The position numbers and the translations under genes are program-made. A model generated the notes under the pieces. The model had not been told where the DNA came from. It saw nothing but the letters and a program-made list of their open reading frames with translations, and searched no databases. Source: JAGQRJ01 sp041402045 (GTDB lineage: Bacteria > Planctomycetota > J058). Taken from it: DNA of 64,000 nt. The stretch lies in NCBI GenBank assembly GCA_041402045.1, contig JAWKSZ010000012.1, positions 62,001 to 126,000 on the forward strand. Reading direction: 5' to 3'. Below are positions 13,420 to 22,285 of the stretch, piece after piece (within the stretch, counting starts at the first letter, position 1; every line of letters starts with the position of its first letter).

Positions 13420-14418
13420 TCAGAACAGGCCCTGGAAGGGCGCCATGACTCCGCCGGCGACGAGGCCCATGAGGTTCACGAGCAGGAGCGCGCCGGCGGC
13501 GAGGGCCAGGCCCAGGTCGCCGAGGACCAGGAGCAGGGCGCCCTCGCCGCGGGCGGCGTCGAGGAGCTGCTCGCGGCGGAGGTCGGCCAGGGCCAGGGCG
13601 TCCTCGGCCACGCTGCCCCGGGCCTGGGAGATCCGCAGCAGGTGCTCCTCGCGCAGGTCGGGGTTGTCGAGGCGCGCCACGAGGGAGGCCAGGTCGTCGC
13701 CCTCCTGCGCCGCGGGGAGCAGGGCCTCGACCTCCCGCGCCGCCTGGCTGTGGGGGGCGAAGGCGAGCTGCGTCTCGCGGATCACCACCGGCAAGGGCTG
13801 CTCGAGCAACAACCCGTGGGCCACCGTGCGCCAGAAGCGCGCGGCGACGGCCAGGCGCACCACCCGCCCCAGGAGCGGGAGCCAGCGCGCGACGCGCTCG
13901 AGCAGCGCGCGCCCGACCCCGACCCGCCAGGCCGCCCACACCGCGAGGGGCGGCAGGACCCACACCGCCGCGAAGGCGAACGAGACCCCCACGATCAGGC
14001 CCAGGTTGCTCGGGGTCTGCGCGGCGCGGTCGACGGCGTAGGCCCTCAGCGCCCACACCGCGAACACCGTGAGGCACAGCGCGCCCAGGCGCACGACGGG
14101 CCAGGCCAAGGTCTCCCGCAGCGCCTGGCGCACGAGGCCCTCGTCGGCGGCGTTCCGCGCCAGCTCGCGCAAGGTCGGCTCCAGGGACCCCGGCCGGCGG
14201 TCGAGGGCCGCGCGCTCGCCGTCGCTCACCAGCCCCGCCCGGGCCAGGACCGTGCCCGGCGCCTGACCCTCGGCCTGGGCGCGGCGCGCCGCGGCCAGCC
14301 CCAGGCCGCCGTGCTCCTCCGCCAACAGCTCGAGCCCGGTGTCCCAGGGGACGCCGCGCCCGGCGAGCCCGGCCAGGCGCTCGAGGGCCGCGGCGCGCTC
14401 CTCCGCGCGCCAGCTCAC
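13420..14418 (-). CDS. Type II secretion F-domain (GspF/PilC-like) membrane protein
   Basis: 332 residues. The start overlaps the preceding stop as ATGA. The N-terminus is cytoplasmic and helical (residues 1-110), followed by hydrophobic segments near 120-140 and 145-175 and a C-terminal pair near 295-320, the topology of GspF-like proteins. The second cytoplasmic half contains RFWRTVAHGLLLEQPLPVVI and a late acidic helix, as in T2SSF domains (xxFxxxLxxLLxxGxPL). It is the last gene of the secretion-like operon. F proteins form the inner-membrane platform that couples the ATPase to pseudopilin assembly. Divergent in sequence; assignment rests on topology and context. Confidence 0.68.
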   Translation of the reverse strand: MSWRAEERAAALERLAGLAGRGVPWDTGLELLAEEHGGLGLAAARRAQAEGQAPGTVLARAGLVSDGERAALDRRPGSLEPTLRELARNAADEGLVRQALRETLAWPVVRLGALCLTVFAVWALRAYAVDRAAQTPSNLGLIVGVSFAFAAVWVLPPLAVWAAWRVGVGRALLERVARWLPLLGRVVRLAVAARFWRTVAHGLLLEQPLPVVIRETQLAFAPHSQAAREVEALLPAAQEGDDLASLVARLDNPDLREEHLLRISQARGSVAEDALALADLRREQLLDAARGEGALLLVLGDLGLALAAGALLLVNLMGLVAGGVMAPFQGLF

Positions 14419-14830
14419 CGCCCGACCTCCACCCAGTCCACGACCTCCCAGCCCTCCGCGCTCCGCCGCGCGCGGACGCGCAGCTCGACCCCAGGCGCTC
14501 GGGGCGCCCGGGGACCGTGACCACGATCCGGGCCGCGACCCGCTCGGCCTCGCGCACCGGGAGCTCGACCCGCACCGTGGCCCCGTCGCGGCCGAGGTCG
14601 GGGAGCGACGCCGGGGGCAGCTCGCCGCGGACCAGGGTCGCGGCCACCCGCTCCCACGCGCCCTGGGCCAACGCTCGCGCCGACGCGCGCTCGGGGCCGC
14701 GGCCCACGTCGCCCAGCGCCGCCGCGCTCGCGCGCAGCCAGAGCACGCACGCGCTGAGCGCGATCGCCGCGAACACCGCGCCGGCGATCAGGTGCCCGCG
14801 CCGGCGCGCGGCGCTCCCGCGGCGGATCAC
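14415..14830 (-). CDS. Pseudopilin-like membrane protein (one frame break)
   Basis: Starts at GTG 14830, overlapping the upstream TGA (GTGA). N-terminus VIRRGSAARRRGHLIAGAVF, then a hydrophobic helix IALSACVLWLRASAA, resembling a short positively charged leader plus N-terminal pilin helix, though the Phe/Glu of a classical prepilin is not clear. The frame changes near 14495 at a run of four G; adding one G restores LGVELRVRARRSAEGWEVVDWVEVGR up to the stop that overlaps the next start. About 138 residues when corrected. Probably a minor pseudopilin or GspK/GspH-like protein. Function inferred from position. Confidence 0.55.
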
Positions 14831-15474
14831 AGCGCGCCCGCCTGACAGCGCGCGGCGCTCTCGAGCCTCGGGTGCGACGCCCCGCCGCGCTCGGGCAGCC
14901 CGAGCGAGACCCGCACCAGGGTCCCGCCGGCGTCCGCGGTCACCTCGAACACCGCGGTCTGGATCCGCCCCAGGTCCTCGATCAGCGGCGGCCCCTCCCC
15001 GGCGTAGACCCGGCGCTCGAGCCGCGGCGGCTCCCCGGGGCGGGGCTCGGTCCACATGCGGTAGCTCACCACCGCCCCGTCGGGCCGCTCGAGGACCACG
15101 CACAGCGGCCAGGTCTTCAGCGCGCCGTCGGGGGTCTGGTCCACGACCCGCCGCGCGCGGCGCACGTCGTGCACGACCTGGTCGAGCTGCCGCGTCGCCC
15201 GCGCCAGGTCGTCGGCGTGGACGGCCAGGGCCTGGTAGTGCCGGTGCAGGCGCAGGCTGACCCCGCCCGCGAAGATCAAGAACCCGCCCAGGAGGGCGCA
15301 GGCGATCAGGGCCTCGAGCAGCGACCACCCGCGGGCCCGAGGCGATCGACCCGCCCGTCCACGACGCCGCGGGAGCGCGCTGCCCCGGCACGGGTCGCGC
15401 AGCGACCGTCGTCCCTGGCGAGGCGTGAGCCGGGGGCCGCCGTGACCGACGCGCGACGCAGCCAGGCGCCGCAC
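14827..15474 (-). CDS. Prepilin-type pseudopilin (GspJ-like)
   Basis: 215 residues from GTG 15474, which overlaps the previous stop (TAGTG). An unusually long basic leader (about 48 residues) precedes RGWSLLEALIACALLGGFLIF, a class III prepilin motif with G-x-S-L-L-E: the Gly before the cleavage site and Glu+5 are both present. The mature part continues as HRHYQALAVHADDLARATRQLDQ, then beta strands with RMWTEPRPG and RRVYAGEGPPLIEDLG, similar in plan to GspJ minor pseudopilins. The long leader may mean the true start is internal. Processed by a prepilin peptidase that is not in this window. Confidence 0.72.
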   Translation of the reverse strand: MRRLAASRVGHGGPRLTPRQGRRSLRDPCRGSALPRRRGRAGRSPRARGWSLLEALIACALLGGFLIFAGGVSLRLHRHYQALAVHADDLARATRQLDQVVHDVRRARRVVDQTPDGALKTWPLCVVLERPDGAVVSYRMWTEPRPGEPPRLERRVYAGEGPPLIEDLGRIQTAVFEVTADAGGTLVRVSLGLPERGGASHPRLESAARCQAGAL

Positions 15475-15854
15475 TAGCGCGCTCCCCGCAGCCAGGTCGA
15501 GAGCGCGAGCTCCCGCGGACTGCCGTCGCGGCCCACCCAGGTGGCGCGCACCCGCAGCTCGGCGCCCCCGCCGTCCGGGGTCAGCTCGCGGCGCAGCGCC
15601 AGCTCGTCGAGCTGCGCCGCCGAGGGCCAGCCCGCGAGGTCCACCGCCCCGGACGCCGGCGCCTGGCCGCCGCGCAGAGCGTGCTCGACCCGGGCCAGCT
15701 CGCCCTGACACAGCCCGCGGGCGACCTCGCGCTCGAAGTTCGCGCGCAGCCCGTCGAGGGCCGGGCGCGGGTTCGGCGCCAGCGCGGCGAGCAGGCCCAC
15801 GAACAGGGAGTAGGCGATCACCACCTCGTAGATCGTGTGCGCGCGCCTCACCAC
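15474..15854 (-). CDS. Prepilin-type pseudopilin (GspI/GspH-like)
   Basis: 126 residues, GTG start at 15854 overlapping the previous stop. The N-terminus MVRRAHTIYEVVIAYSLFVGLLAAL keeps a short basic leader, a hydrophobic helix and a Glu near +5, but the residue before the presumed cleavage site is His/Thr, not Gly, so processing is uncertain. The rest is a small globular domain ending LRVRATWVGRDGSPRELALSTWL, which resembles GspI-type minor pseudopilins. Translationally coupled on both sides. Confidence 0.6.
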   Translation of the reverse strand: MVRRAHTIYEVVIAYSLFVGLLAALAPNPRPALDGLRANFEREVARGLCQGELARVEHALRGGQAPASGAVDLAGWPSAAQLDELALRRELTPDGGGAELRVRATWVGRDGSPRELALSTWLRGAR

Positions 15855-16948
15855 GGGCGCCCGCCCTGCAGCCGCGAGATCTCGCCGAACACGGTCACCT
15901 CCTGCGCCAGGACCCAGCCCCCCAAGGCCACGAGCCCCAGCGGGAGCACGCAGGCCACGAGCGCGCGCACCCGCGCGGTGTGCGCGCGCTCGAGCTCCGC
16001 CGCCCGCGCGCCCACGAGCTCGACGTAGGCCACGCCCGAGCCCGCGCCCGGGGCGCAGCCCAGGGCGGCCAGCGGGTCCTGGCCCTCACGCACCCGGGTC
16101 AGGGCGCGCGCGGCGTGGCGGTCGCCGGCGTCGGCCTGGAGCGCCAGCGCGTCCTGGGGCGCGAGCCCCGCGCGCAGCCCGCACTCGAGCAGGCGCAGGC
16201 GACTGGCCTGGGCCCGCAGCCGGCGCGCGCCGCCGACCCCGGGCACGCGATCCCAGAGCGCGCTCGGGCGCCCGGCCCGCGCCTTGACCAGGAGCATGCC
16301 CGCGAGCAGCGCCAGCCACAGGAGCACCAGCCCCCGCGAGATCGTCCACAGGCGCGGCGCGCTGGGCGCGTCCCCGACGTGGTCCACGGCGATCTCGCGC
16401 AAGCGCGGCAGGCTCAGGCCCTCGGTCAGCCAGCACAGCCCGAGGCCGAACACCACGTAGAGCACGAGCGGTCCGCCCCAGCCCGGGCGGCGCTGGTCGA
16501 GGCGCAGCTGCGCGCGGATCGTCTCCAGGGTGCGCAACAGCGCGCCCTGCGCGTGCCCCGCGAGCAGCCAGCCCAGATACGGCGCCGGGATCAGGCCCGC
16601 CCCCTGGGTCTCGAGGGCGTGGGCCAGCCCGCCCTCCCGCGCGACCTTGGAGAACGCGTAGGCGCGGTCGGCCGCCCGGCGCAGGCGCCCGCGGCGTCCG
16701 GCGGCGAGCCCGCCCAGCCACGACGCGCTCCCGCGCCGCTCGAGGGACTGGGCGAAGCCCTCGAGCACCTCGGGGAAGGGCAGCGCCCGCCGCGCGGCGA
16801 GGGTCAACAGGTCGGTCAGCTCCTGCAGCACCTGGGCCTGCGCGCGGCGCGCGGACCAGGCGCGGTAGGCGAAGAACCCGACCAGCGCCAGCGCCAGGCC
16901 GACGAAGCCGATCAGGACGAGGTCCGGCTCGATCTCCGACGGGTTCAA
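15848..16948 (-). CDS. Type II secretion F-domain membrane protein
   Basis: 366 residues when begun at TTG 16948, which overlaps the upstream TGA (TTGA). A membrane helix near residues 10-32 (LVLIGFVGLALALVGFF) is followed by a cytoplasmic helical domain with PFPEVLEGFAQSLERRG, a second membrane section around 150-165 and 190-215, another cytoplasmic domain (LRLLECGLRAGLAPQDALAL, the xxLxxGxxxxxAL pattern of T2SSF) and a final helix VRALVACVLPLGLVALGGWVL. This is a complete two-domain F protein. It lies between a shorter F-domain protein and the pseudopilins. Confidence 0.7.
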   Translation of the reverse strand: MNPSEIEPDLVLIGFVGLALALVGFFAYRAWSARRAQAQVLQELTDLLTLAARRALPFPEVLEGFAQSLERRGSASWLGGLAAGRRGRLRRAADRAYAFSKVAREGGLAHALETQGAGLIPAPYLGWLLAGHAQGALLRTLETIRAQLRLDQRRPGWGGPLVLYVVFGLGLCWLTEGLSLPRLREIAVDHVGDAPSAPRLWTISRGLVLLWLALLAGMLLVKARAGRPSALWDRVPGVGGARRLRAQASRLRLLECGLRAGLAPQDALALQADAGDRHAARALTRVREGQDPLAALGCAPGAGSGVAYVELVGARAAELERAHTARVRALVACVLPLGLVALGGWVLAQEVTVFGEISRLQGGRPW

Positions 16949-17526
16949 AACACGAGCTCCTCGAACAGCCCCAGCGCCCGGCGCAGGTAGGCGCCGTAGC
17001 CGAAGCCGCCGGCGAGCAGGACCGCCGCGGCGAGGGTGTAGCTGGCCACGGTCCAGCTCCACGCGCGCTGGGCGAGCTCGCGCTCGGCGCTGCGCAGGCG
17101 GACCTCCCCCAGCGCGTGCAGCTCGTCGCCGAAGCCCTGGGGCCCGAGGCCCTGGCAGTGGGCGAGCGCCCGGGCCTCCGCCGGGCTCAGCCCGCCCACG
17201 TGGGTCAGGTCGGCGACCGGGTCCCCCGACGGCGTGGCGCCCTCCCACAGCGCGGCCCAGCCGCGCTCGAGGTCGAGCTCGGCGCGGGCGAAGGCGCCGA
17301 GGGCCTGGAGCTTGAGCGCGACCGCCGCCAGCGAGCGCGGCCCGGGCTTGCCCCAGCGCGCGCGCAGCCAGACCCCGCCGCCCAGGAGCAGCGCCAGCCC
17401 CGCCGCGAGGCAGGGCGCGAGCGCGCCCTCGACCCAGGGGCGCAGGACCCCCGACGCGCCGGCGGCGGGCACCTGGAGCACGGCGCCCAGCGCGGCGCAG
17501 GCCGGCGCGCGCCAGCTGAGCCCCAA
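16945..17526 (-). CDS. Short F-domain-like membrane protein
   Basis: 193 residues, apparent TTG start at 17526. Helix near 35-55 (LAPCLAAGLALLLGGGVWL), then a cytoplasmic helical segment (ELDLERGWAALWEGATPSGDPVADLTHVGGLSPAEA...), then a C-terminal helix AQRAWSWTVASYTLAAAVLLAGGFGYGAYL and LGLFEELVF. This matches only the second half of a GspF-type protein. With the 366- and 332-residue proteins it makes three F-domain proteins in one operon. It could be a fragment created by a split, or a genuine short subunit. Confidence 0.55.
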   Translation of the reverse strand: MGLSWRAPACAALGAVLQVPAAGASGVLRPWVEGALAPCLAAGLALLLGGGVWLRARWGKPGPRSLAAVALKLQALGAFARAELDLERGWAALWEGATPSGDPVADLTHVGGLSPAEARALAHCQGLGPQGFGDELHALGEVRLRSAERELAQRAWSWTVASYTLAAAVLLAGGFGYGAYLRRALGLFEELVF

Positions 17527-17533
17527 GGGTAGA

Positions 17534-17954
17534 TCAGCCGCGCCGCCGCCCGCCGACGGGCGCGCCCTCGAGCCGCGCGGTCAGCCCGCGGCGAACCGCA
17601 CCGTCCGCCGCGAGCGCGCCAGGTCGCTCGCCGCCAGCGCCTCGAGCAGCGCCGCCGGGCGCGCCCTCGGCGGCGGACTGGCCCGGGGCTCGCCGCGCGC
17701 GGCGCCGCGTGTGCGCCATTTCAGGGTCAGCGCCTGCCGCTCGGCGGCGAGACCCGCTCTGGCAGGAACCGCAGGCGAGCAGGCTGGCGAGGGCTTTTGG
17801 CGCGAGCCCGTCCCCCACCGCCTCCTCGCGCAGCCCCGAGCAGGCGCTCGCGCTCGCCCGCGTCGAGCTGGGCCAAGGCCTGCGCGCGGTCCGAGGCCTC
17901 GGGTCCACGCCTCCGCTCGCCGAGACCGGCGTAGAGCTCAGCCCCGAAGCGCAT
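17534..17954 (-). other. Broken frames after gspE, possible small operon gene
   Basis: An ATG at 17954 opens MRFGAELYAGLGERRRG and continues LAQLDAGERERLLGAA; another frame continues EEAVGDGLAPKALASLLACG. These look like one helical, GC3-biased protein with at least one frame break, lying between the broken gspE and the short F-domain protein. Not recognised. Confidence 0.3.
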
Positions 17955-19075
17955 GCCGCCGCCTCTCGCGTGACGCCCAGCACCCGCGCGACCTCCTCCG
18001 GCGCACAGACCCCGAGGCGCACGGCCTCCTCCGCGCTCGGCGAGGGTCACCGAGCCGAGCCTCGGCAGCCAGCGCGCGCGAGCTCGGCCAGCGGCGCCCG
18101 GCCCGATCGCCCCGCGCAGCCGCGCGCTCCAGGGGCAGGACCTCGACCAGGGGCGCGCCAGGTGCCGACCTCGTGGCAGCACGCGCCGCCGACGCCGGCG
18201 CAGCTCGGGCACAGCCGGCGCACGAGGCGCTGGGCGAAGACCGCGTCCAGGCAGGCGGCCAGCGCGGCGGTCGCGACCCCAGGTCCACCGGGCGCAGCAC
18301 CGCGGCGCAGGCGTCGCGAGCGTGGGCCGTGGTCAACACGAGGTGCCCGCTGAGCCCGGCCTGGACCGCGATCTCCGCGGTCTCGCCGTCGCGGGCCTCG
18401 CCCACACGAACACGACCTCCGGGTCCTGGCGCAGCACCGCGCGCCCGGAGGCCTGGGCGAAGTCGAGGCCGGCGCAGCGATCGATCGGCGTCTGGTCGAC
18501 CCCCGGGCTCGGCCTCGATCGGCTCCTCCGGCGACGCGCAGGCGCGCTCGCCGCGGGCGGCGATCTCGGCGAGCACCGCGTAGATCGCCTTGTTGCCGCT
18601 CCCGGCGGGGCCGGCGGGCAGCGCCAGCGCCACGGCGGGCGCGCGCGCGAGAACCCGCGAGCTCCCGGGCCGCGTCCACCGGACCCAGAGCGAGCCCTCA
18701 GGAAGCTCGGGGGCCCAGCGCCGAGGAGCAGGCGCAACACGGCCTTCTCTCCGTGGAGGGTAGGGCAGGATCCAGAACCCGCAGCTCGCCCTCCGCGCCG
18801 CCGCCGAGCGCCTGGGGATCGCCGTCCTGAGGGCACGTCGCTGCAGTGGGTGAGGAGCTGGGCCAGGACCTTGATCCGCTGCACGGAAGCGGGGAGCCGC
18901 TCGCGCAGAGGGCTTCGATCATCGCGCAGCGCCGTCGAGGCGGAAGCGCACGTAGGCGGGCCGGGTCAGTCCACGCGTCACTCTTCCGGGGACCGGAGCC
19001 GCGCGCGGGAGGACCTCGGCTGCGGCGGCGTCCTCGCCCTCCCGGGTCAGCTGGCGGCGGCGGGGCGGCTGCGGT
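17930..19075 (-). pseudogene. gspE: GspE/PilB-type secretion ATPase, many frame breaks
   Basis: Pieces in different minus-strand frames appear in the right order: RLPASVQRIKVLAQLLTHC (about 18900-18842), PQDGDPQALGGGAEGELR (about 18833-18778), LPTLHGEKAVLRLL (about 18768-18726), GPAGSGNKAIYAVLAEI (about 18612-18562, Walker A region with the usual GKT disturbed), GLDFAQASGRAVLRQDPEVVF (about 18475-18410), then GETAEIAVQAGLSGHLVLTTAHA (Walker B/His box region, about 18390-18320), and AVFAQRLVRRLCPSCAG with a shortened Cys motif. At least six breaks. It would power the pseudopilin operon downstream. Either a decayed gene or a badly called stretch; the remaining operon genes are largely intact, which favours sequence error for at least some breaks. 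Confidence 0.7.
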
Positions 19076-19193
19076 AGCTCAGGACCCGAGAACGCACATG
19101 TTCCCCTCGGGGCGCAGCCCCTGACAGCCCCGGCGCTACCGAGCGCCTGGGTGCCCCTCTGCCTGCGGAGCCGGCCTTCCGACTGCGGCAGGC

Positions 19194-19517
19194 GTGCAGG
19201 TGCAGCGAACCATCAGGGGATGGTCCGGGGCCGGGGGCAGGCGGGACCGCCCGGACCCCTCCCAGATTTCGAAGAAGCCCTCCCAGGCCGAGACCGTAGA
19301 TGCCTTTTACCAGGTGGGGCGGTGGATCCCGGAATGCACCTCTTCGTCTGCCCGAGGCGTCGATTGGCGAACGCCTCCACTGTTTTCCGTCAGGGCGTCG
19401 GTCGAATCTGGCGACCAGTACCCGTTCGGCAACATCTTCTTCGATCACGGGGACGGGTCGGTAATGTTCAGGCAGCACAGGACCGTCGACCAGGTCCACC
19501 TCGTCTCGGACCATTGA
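19194..19517 (+). CDS. Small hypothetical protein, weak support
   Basis: 107 codons. The C-terminal half (ESGDQYPFGNIFFDHGDGSVMFRQHRTVDQVHLVSDH, from about 19400) has strong G/C bias at third positions in this frame and not in the others, so it may be real coding sequence; the N-terminal part may belong to another frame. No family recognised. Confidence 0.28.
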   Translation: MQVQRTIRGWSGAGGRRDRPDPSQISKKPSQAETVDAFYQVGRWIPECTSSSARGVDWRTPPLFSVRASVESGDQYPFGNIFFDHGDGSVMFRQHRTVDQVHLVSDH

Positions 19518-19544
19518 GACCGGCCGTCCCCGTGGGTTCTTCGA

Positions 19545-19949
19545 TTGACATGCCCAGCAAATTGCAGGCCGCGGTCCGAGACCGCAGCGGCCGCCGCGCT
19601 CAGCGGCCGCAACCTGCGCGTGAACGGGCCGGCCGCCGTGCAGGCCCGCAGCAACGGCAGCGGCGGTGGCGGCGGCGGCTTCACCGCGGCGGCGGCGGCG
19701 GCGGTCGGCGGCGGCGACGGCTGCAGCGGCGGCGGCGGCAGCAGCTGCGGCGGCAGCGACACCGGCGACCAGTGGCGGCGACGGCAGCCGTGGCCCGCGG
19801 CGGCGGCCCCGCGGCGGCCCGGCCATGACCACCAGCGGCGATCGCGGCGGCGGCTGGTAATAACCCAGCACAGACTGCTGTCCTCACCGCCAGGGGTGAG
19901 GCTGTTTTCGTTGGTTCGTCGCGCCATATCAGCTCAGCTCCTCCGCTAG
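19545..19949 (+). other. Gly/Ala/Ser low-complexity segment
   Basis: 19660-19830 is dominated by GGC/GCG/AGC triplets. In one plus frame it reads as a Gly-rich, Cys-containing tail (SNGSGGGGGGFTAAAAAAVGGG onward), the style of Gly-rich tails of bacterial membrane proteins; in another it is poly-Ala. Frame choice is uncertain and no domain is visible. Confidence 0.25.
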
Positions 19950-19954
19950 CCCGA

Positions 19955-20440
19955 CGCCCTGGACGTCAGCTCCCCCGCCCACTCACGCGCCTGCAAGGCC
20001 CGGTGCGGATCGACGAGGACAAGCAGGCGTGCCCGGGCTGCATGTCGGTCCCACGCCGGTGCGTGTCCGACCACGGCAGCTGCCCCGCACCTGCGGGGCA
20101 GGGTGCCCCAGCGAGCGCCCCGCGCCGGGGAAAACCGGCGGCCCCCTCCCCGCCGCGCGAGCGGCCCCACGCCGCCGTGACGCCCTCCGCCAGGATCGAC
20201 CCCTGACGCGGGTGGGCTGACCCTGTTCGTCGGGCTGGGCGCCATGGCCCTGGGTGGGTTCAAGCGTTCCTGGTCCGCGAGATCGGGGACTTCCTGAGCC
20301 AGGACCTGCGCATGCCCGCGATCCTGGCCGGGGTCGTCGGCAGGTTCCTGTCCGTCGGCGCGGCGCTCCTGGTCTTCGCCCGGCGCTTCGCCCAGCTCGA
20401 CCCGGGGGCTCGAAGGCGAGGTGGAGACCGAACTCAGCGC
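19955..20440 (+). pseudogene. Broken RING-like zinc protein, copy 1
   Basis: Contains VRIDEDKQACPGC and, in other frames, a DHG-x-CP-x-C step, the same as the copy at 22286-22830 and the RING-like module of the intact gene at 61275-62345 (CPFC...CNRC..WHH..CW...GGRCSACG). Downstream (20320-20400) a hydrophobic stretch AILAGVVGRFLSVGAALLVFA corresponds to the membrane helix of copy 2. At least three frame breaks. Upstream sequence also matches copy 2 (CTGGACGTC then AGCTCC), so this is a segmental duplication. Confidence 0.55.
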
Positions 20441-20876
20441 GGCCGCGTCGAGCGCCACCGGCGCAGCCAGGATCGCAGGCTGCGCCGCGACGCGCCGCTG
20501 AGCGACCGCGCGAGCGCGCGGCGCCCGTCCTCATGCAGCCCCGTATGCTGCTGGCCCACCTTCCGGTCGGCCGTGATCCTCTGCACGGGCTGACCCCACC
20601 CGCGGACGCGTGCCCCCCGGCGGCTGCTGATCCCCCCTGGGACACCCGGTCTTACTTGCGAAGCCGAATCGGCTGTGCCCCTCCAGTCCGGCGCGTGTGC
20701 CCCACAGGTAGGGGCGGGTTTATCGGGTTTATCCCCGCCCGCGGGCGTCGGGCCGCGTCCTGGCGCCAATGGGCGAGCTCGTCCACAGGTGTTCGCCACA
20801 GCCTTCTGGCCACGGGTGCGCATCGGCGAGCCTCTCCAAACCGGCGCGTGTGCCTCCACACAGGGAGTAGGGGCGG

Positions 20877-20979
20877 GGCTTGTCCCCGCCAGGTATGTCC
20901 ACGTCCCTCCACCCTTCGTAGTGTGAGGGCATTCCCAGCCTGCTCAGAGCTCCGCCGGCACCCGAAGGCGGACGCACAT
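20877..20979. repeat. MITE-like element, left part (interrupted by group II intron)
   Basis: GTAGGGGCGGGGCTTGTCCC arm, then TATGTCCACGTCCCTCCACC, GTAGTGTGAGGGCAT and a GACGCACAT right-arm start. The remainder of its right arm (CGGGCGGGGACCGG and on) is at 22040-22064, directly beyond the intron. Compare the uninterrupted copy at 58878-59043. Confidence 0.8.
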
Positions 20980-22039
20980 GTCAGGTAGCCGGGAGCGGTT
21001 TCCGCCCGGCTCCCACAAGGCTGGACTTGTGCTGTTCACATCCGGCTCTTCGGGACGGCGGGTTGTTACCCCCGCCGCCGGCCGGGTCACGACCTCGCGG
21101 TATTCCAGGGCAGCAAAAGCTGCCTTGGAGCGAGCGTCCTCGTCCAGGCGATCCGAAACGTCTCCAGCAGCGAGACGAGCCCCTGTTCATCGAAGTACGA
21201 GTTGCAGAGTCCTCGGTTGACTGCGGGGTTGGCGCTGAGGGCCCACAGCGACTGGTGTCGCTTGTAGATCCCGCGCCAGGCCAGCTTCAGATTCACTCCC
21301 AGACGAATGAACTCGCGGGACCTGCGCTGCTCGCCTTGTTCTTCGCCTTCGGCACCCTGGGCTCCGGCCCTGAGGATCGGTCCTCAAGGCCTCGTCCCCG
21401 AGGCCCGCGTTTCCGCGGACGTTCTGCTGTAGCGGAGAACAGCACGAGCTGTAGACCCACTTCCTTGACCGTCACCGCCTTCCCGTCCCCGCGGTGCACG
21501 CCCTCGACTCCCTGCTTCCGACTCAACGGAACCGGTCCATCGTCTTACGGGCTTTCACCGTACGTGCCCTCAAGGGTGAACCTGAAGTTTCTGACCTCAG
21601 TACCGCATGGATCTCCGACTTCCCCCAGTCATTAGCCTTCGTCACTTTCGTCCTCGGGCCTACCGTGCAAGCGGAACCGGCGAATCTCACTGGGTAAGTA
21701 CGCGCAGACTTCATTGTCCCGCCCCGTCGCCAATACGTCTGCGAAACCGACAGAAACCGGGTTTCACCGTCGGGTGGCAGCTCACCCTTCACCTGCGGCG
21801 CGCTTCGCACTTTCGTTCGAGACGTTCACGCACCTACGGCTTCCACCAGACCCCCCCTCGCCGGACGCGGCCCCCGTCGACCTCCTTCCGGAGAGCGGGC
21901 TAAGTCCTGACATGCCCCGGTGCTCCGGGGCGGCGCCCTTGCCTCATCGGTGTCGGGTTCCCTCTGTCAGGGCCCCGGGATAGGGCACCTGACGGACTCA
22001 ACCGTTTCTGCCTCAATCTGTTGCACATGCCAGTCGCAC
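20980..22039 (-). mobile_element. Group II intron remnant with internally deleted reverse-transcriptase ORF
   Basis: On the minus strand the element begins GTGCGACTGGCATGTGC at 22039, a typical group II 5' end, followed by GAAACGGTTGAGTCCGTCAG, as in domain I of bacterial introns. Near the 3' end, GAGCCGGATGTG (from 21048) opens a domain V-like hairpin, and GGGAGCCGGGCGG-AAA-CCGCTCCCGG (21013-20988) forms domain VI with an unpaired A before CCTGAC, ending at 20980. Total 1060 nt. No RT motifs (for example YADD) are present; only a maturase C-terminal piece survives (21087-21296). The 5' exon ends in a hairpin, as favoured by group IIC introns. Loss of the ORF means it cannot move alone. Confidence 0.72.
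21087..21296 (-). pseudogene. C-terminal remnant of intron-encoded RT/maturase
   Basis: 69 residues from GTG 21296: LAWRGIYKRHQSLWALSANP, then VNRGLCNSYFDEQGLVSLLE. This matches the closing segment of group II intron proteins (xxxWxxSxxPxxxxALSNxYFxxxGLxSL). It lies in the domain IV position, just before domain V. The fingers, palm and thumb are absent from the whole intron, so this is a deletion derivative, not a frameshift. Confidence 0.6.
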
Positions 22040-22064
22040 CGGGCGGGGACCGGCCCCGCCCTAC
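22040..22064. repeat. MITE-like element, right arm and intron 5' exon hairpin
   Basis: CGGGCGGGGACCGGCCCCGCCCTAC forms a tight hairpin ending directly at the intron 5' boundary. Joined to 20877-20979 it rebuilds one MITE-like element. Confidence 0.75.
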
Positions 22065-22285
22065 CCTTTGCGGAAGCGGGCCGACGCCCGGCGGGCGGGG
22101 TTTATCCCCGCCCGCCAGCGGCCCGCTCCACTGGGACGAGCCCCGCCCGTGTGAGGCAGCGCCTCCGCAGGAGCGCCCGCACGATCCAGGCATCGACCTG
22201 GCGCATGCTGCGTGCCGCGCCTGACCCCCGCCCCTTCCACCCATTTCGTTTGGCCGGGTCACCTCGCGCTGCGTAAGCTCGTCCC

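Noticed and set aside
20776..20800. Second IS4-type end (GCTCGTCCACAGGTGTTCGCC)
   Set aside because: It resembles the IS end next to the same target-like sequence, but matches only about 13 of 19 positions and has no partner end; too weak to call.
21000..22000. Minus-strand rRNA fragment
   Set aside because: The structured sequence suggested RNA, but none of the conserved 16S or 23S blocks is present, and the ends and maturase remnant fit a group II intron.
20980..22039. Retron or diversity-generating retroelement
   Set aside because: No reverse-transcriptase catalytic motif and no template/variable repeat pair.
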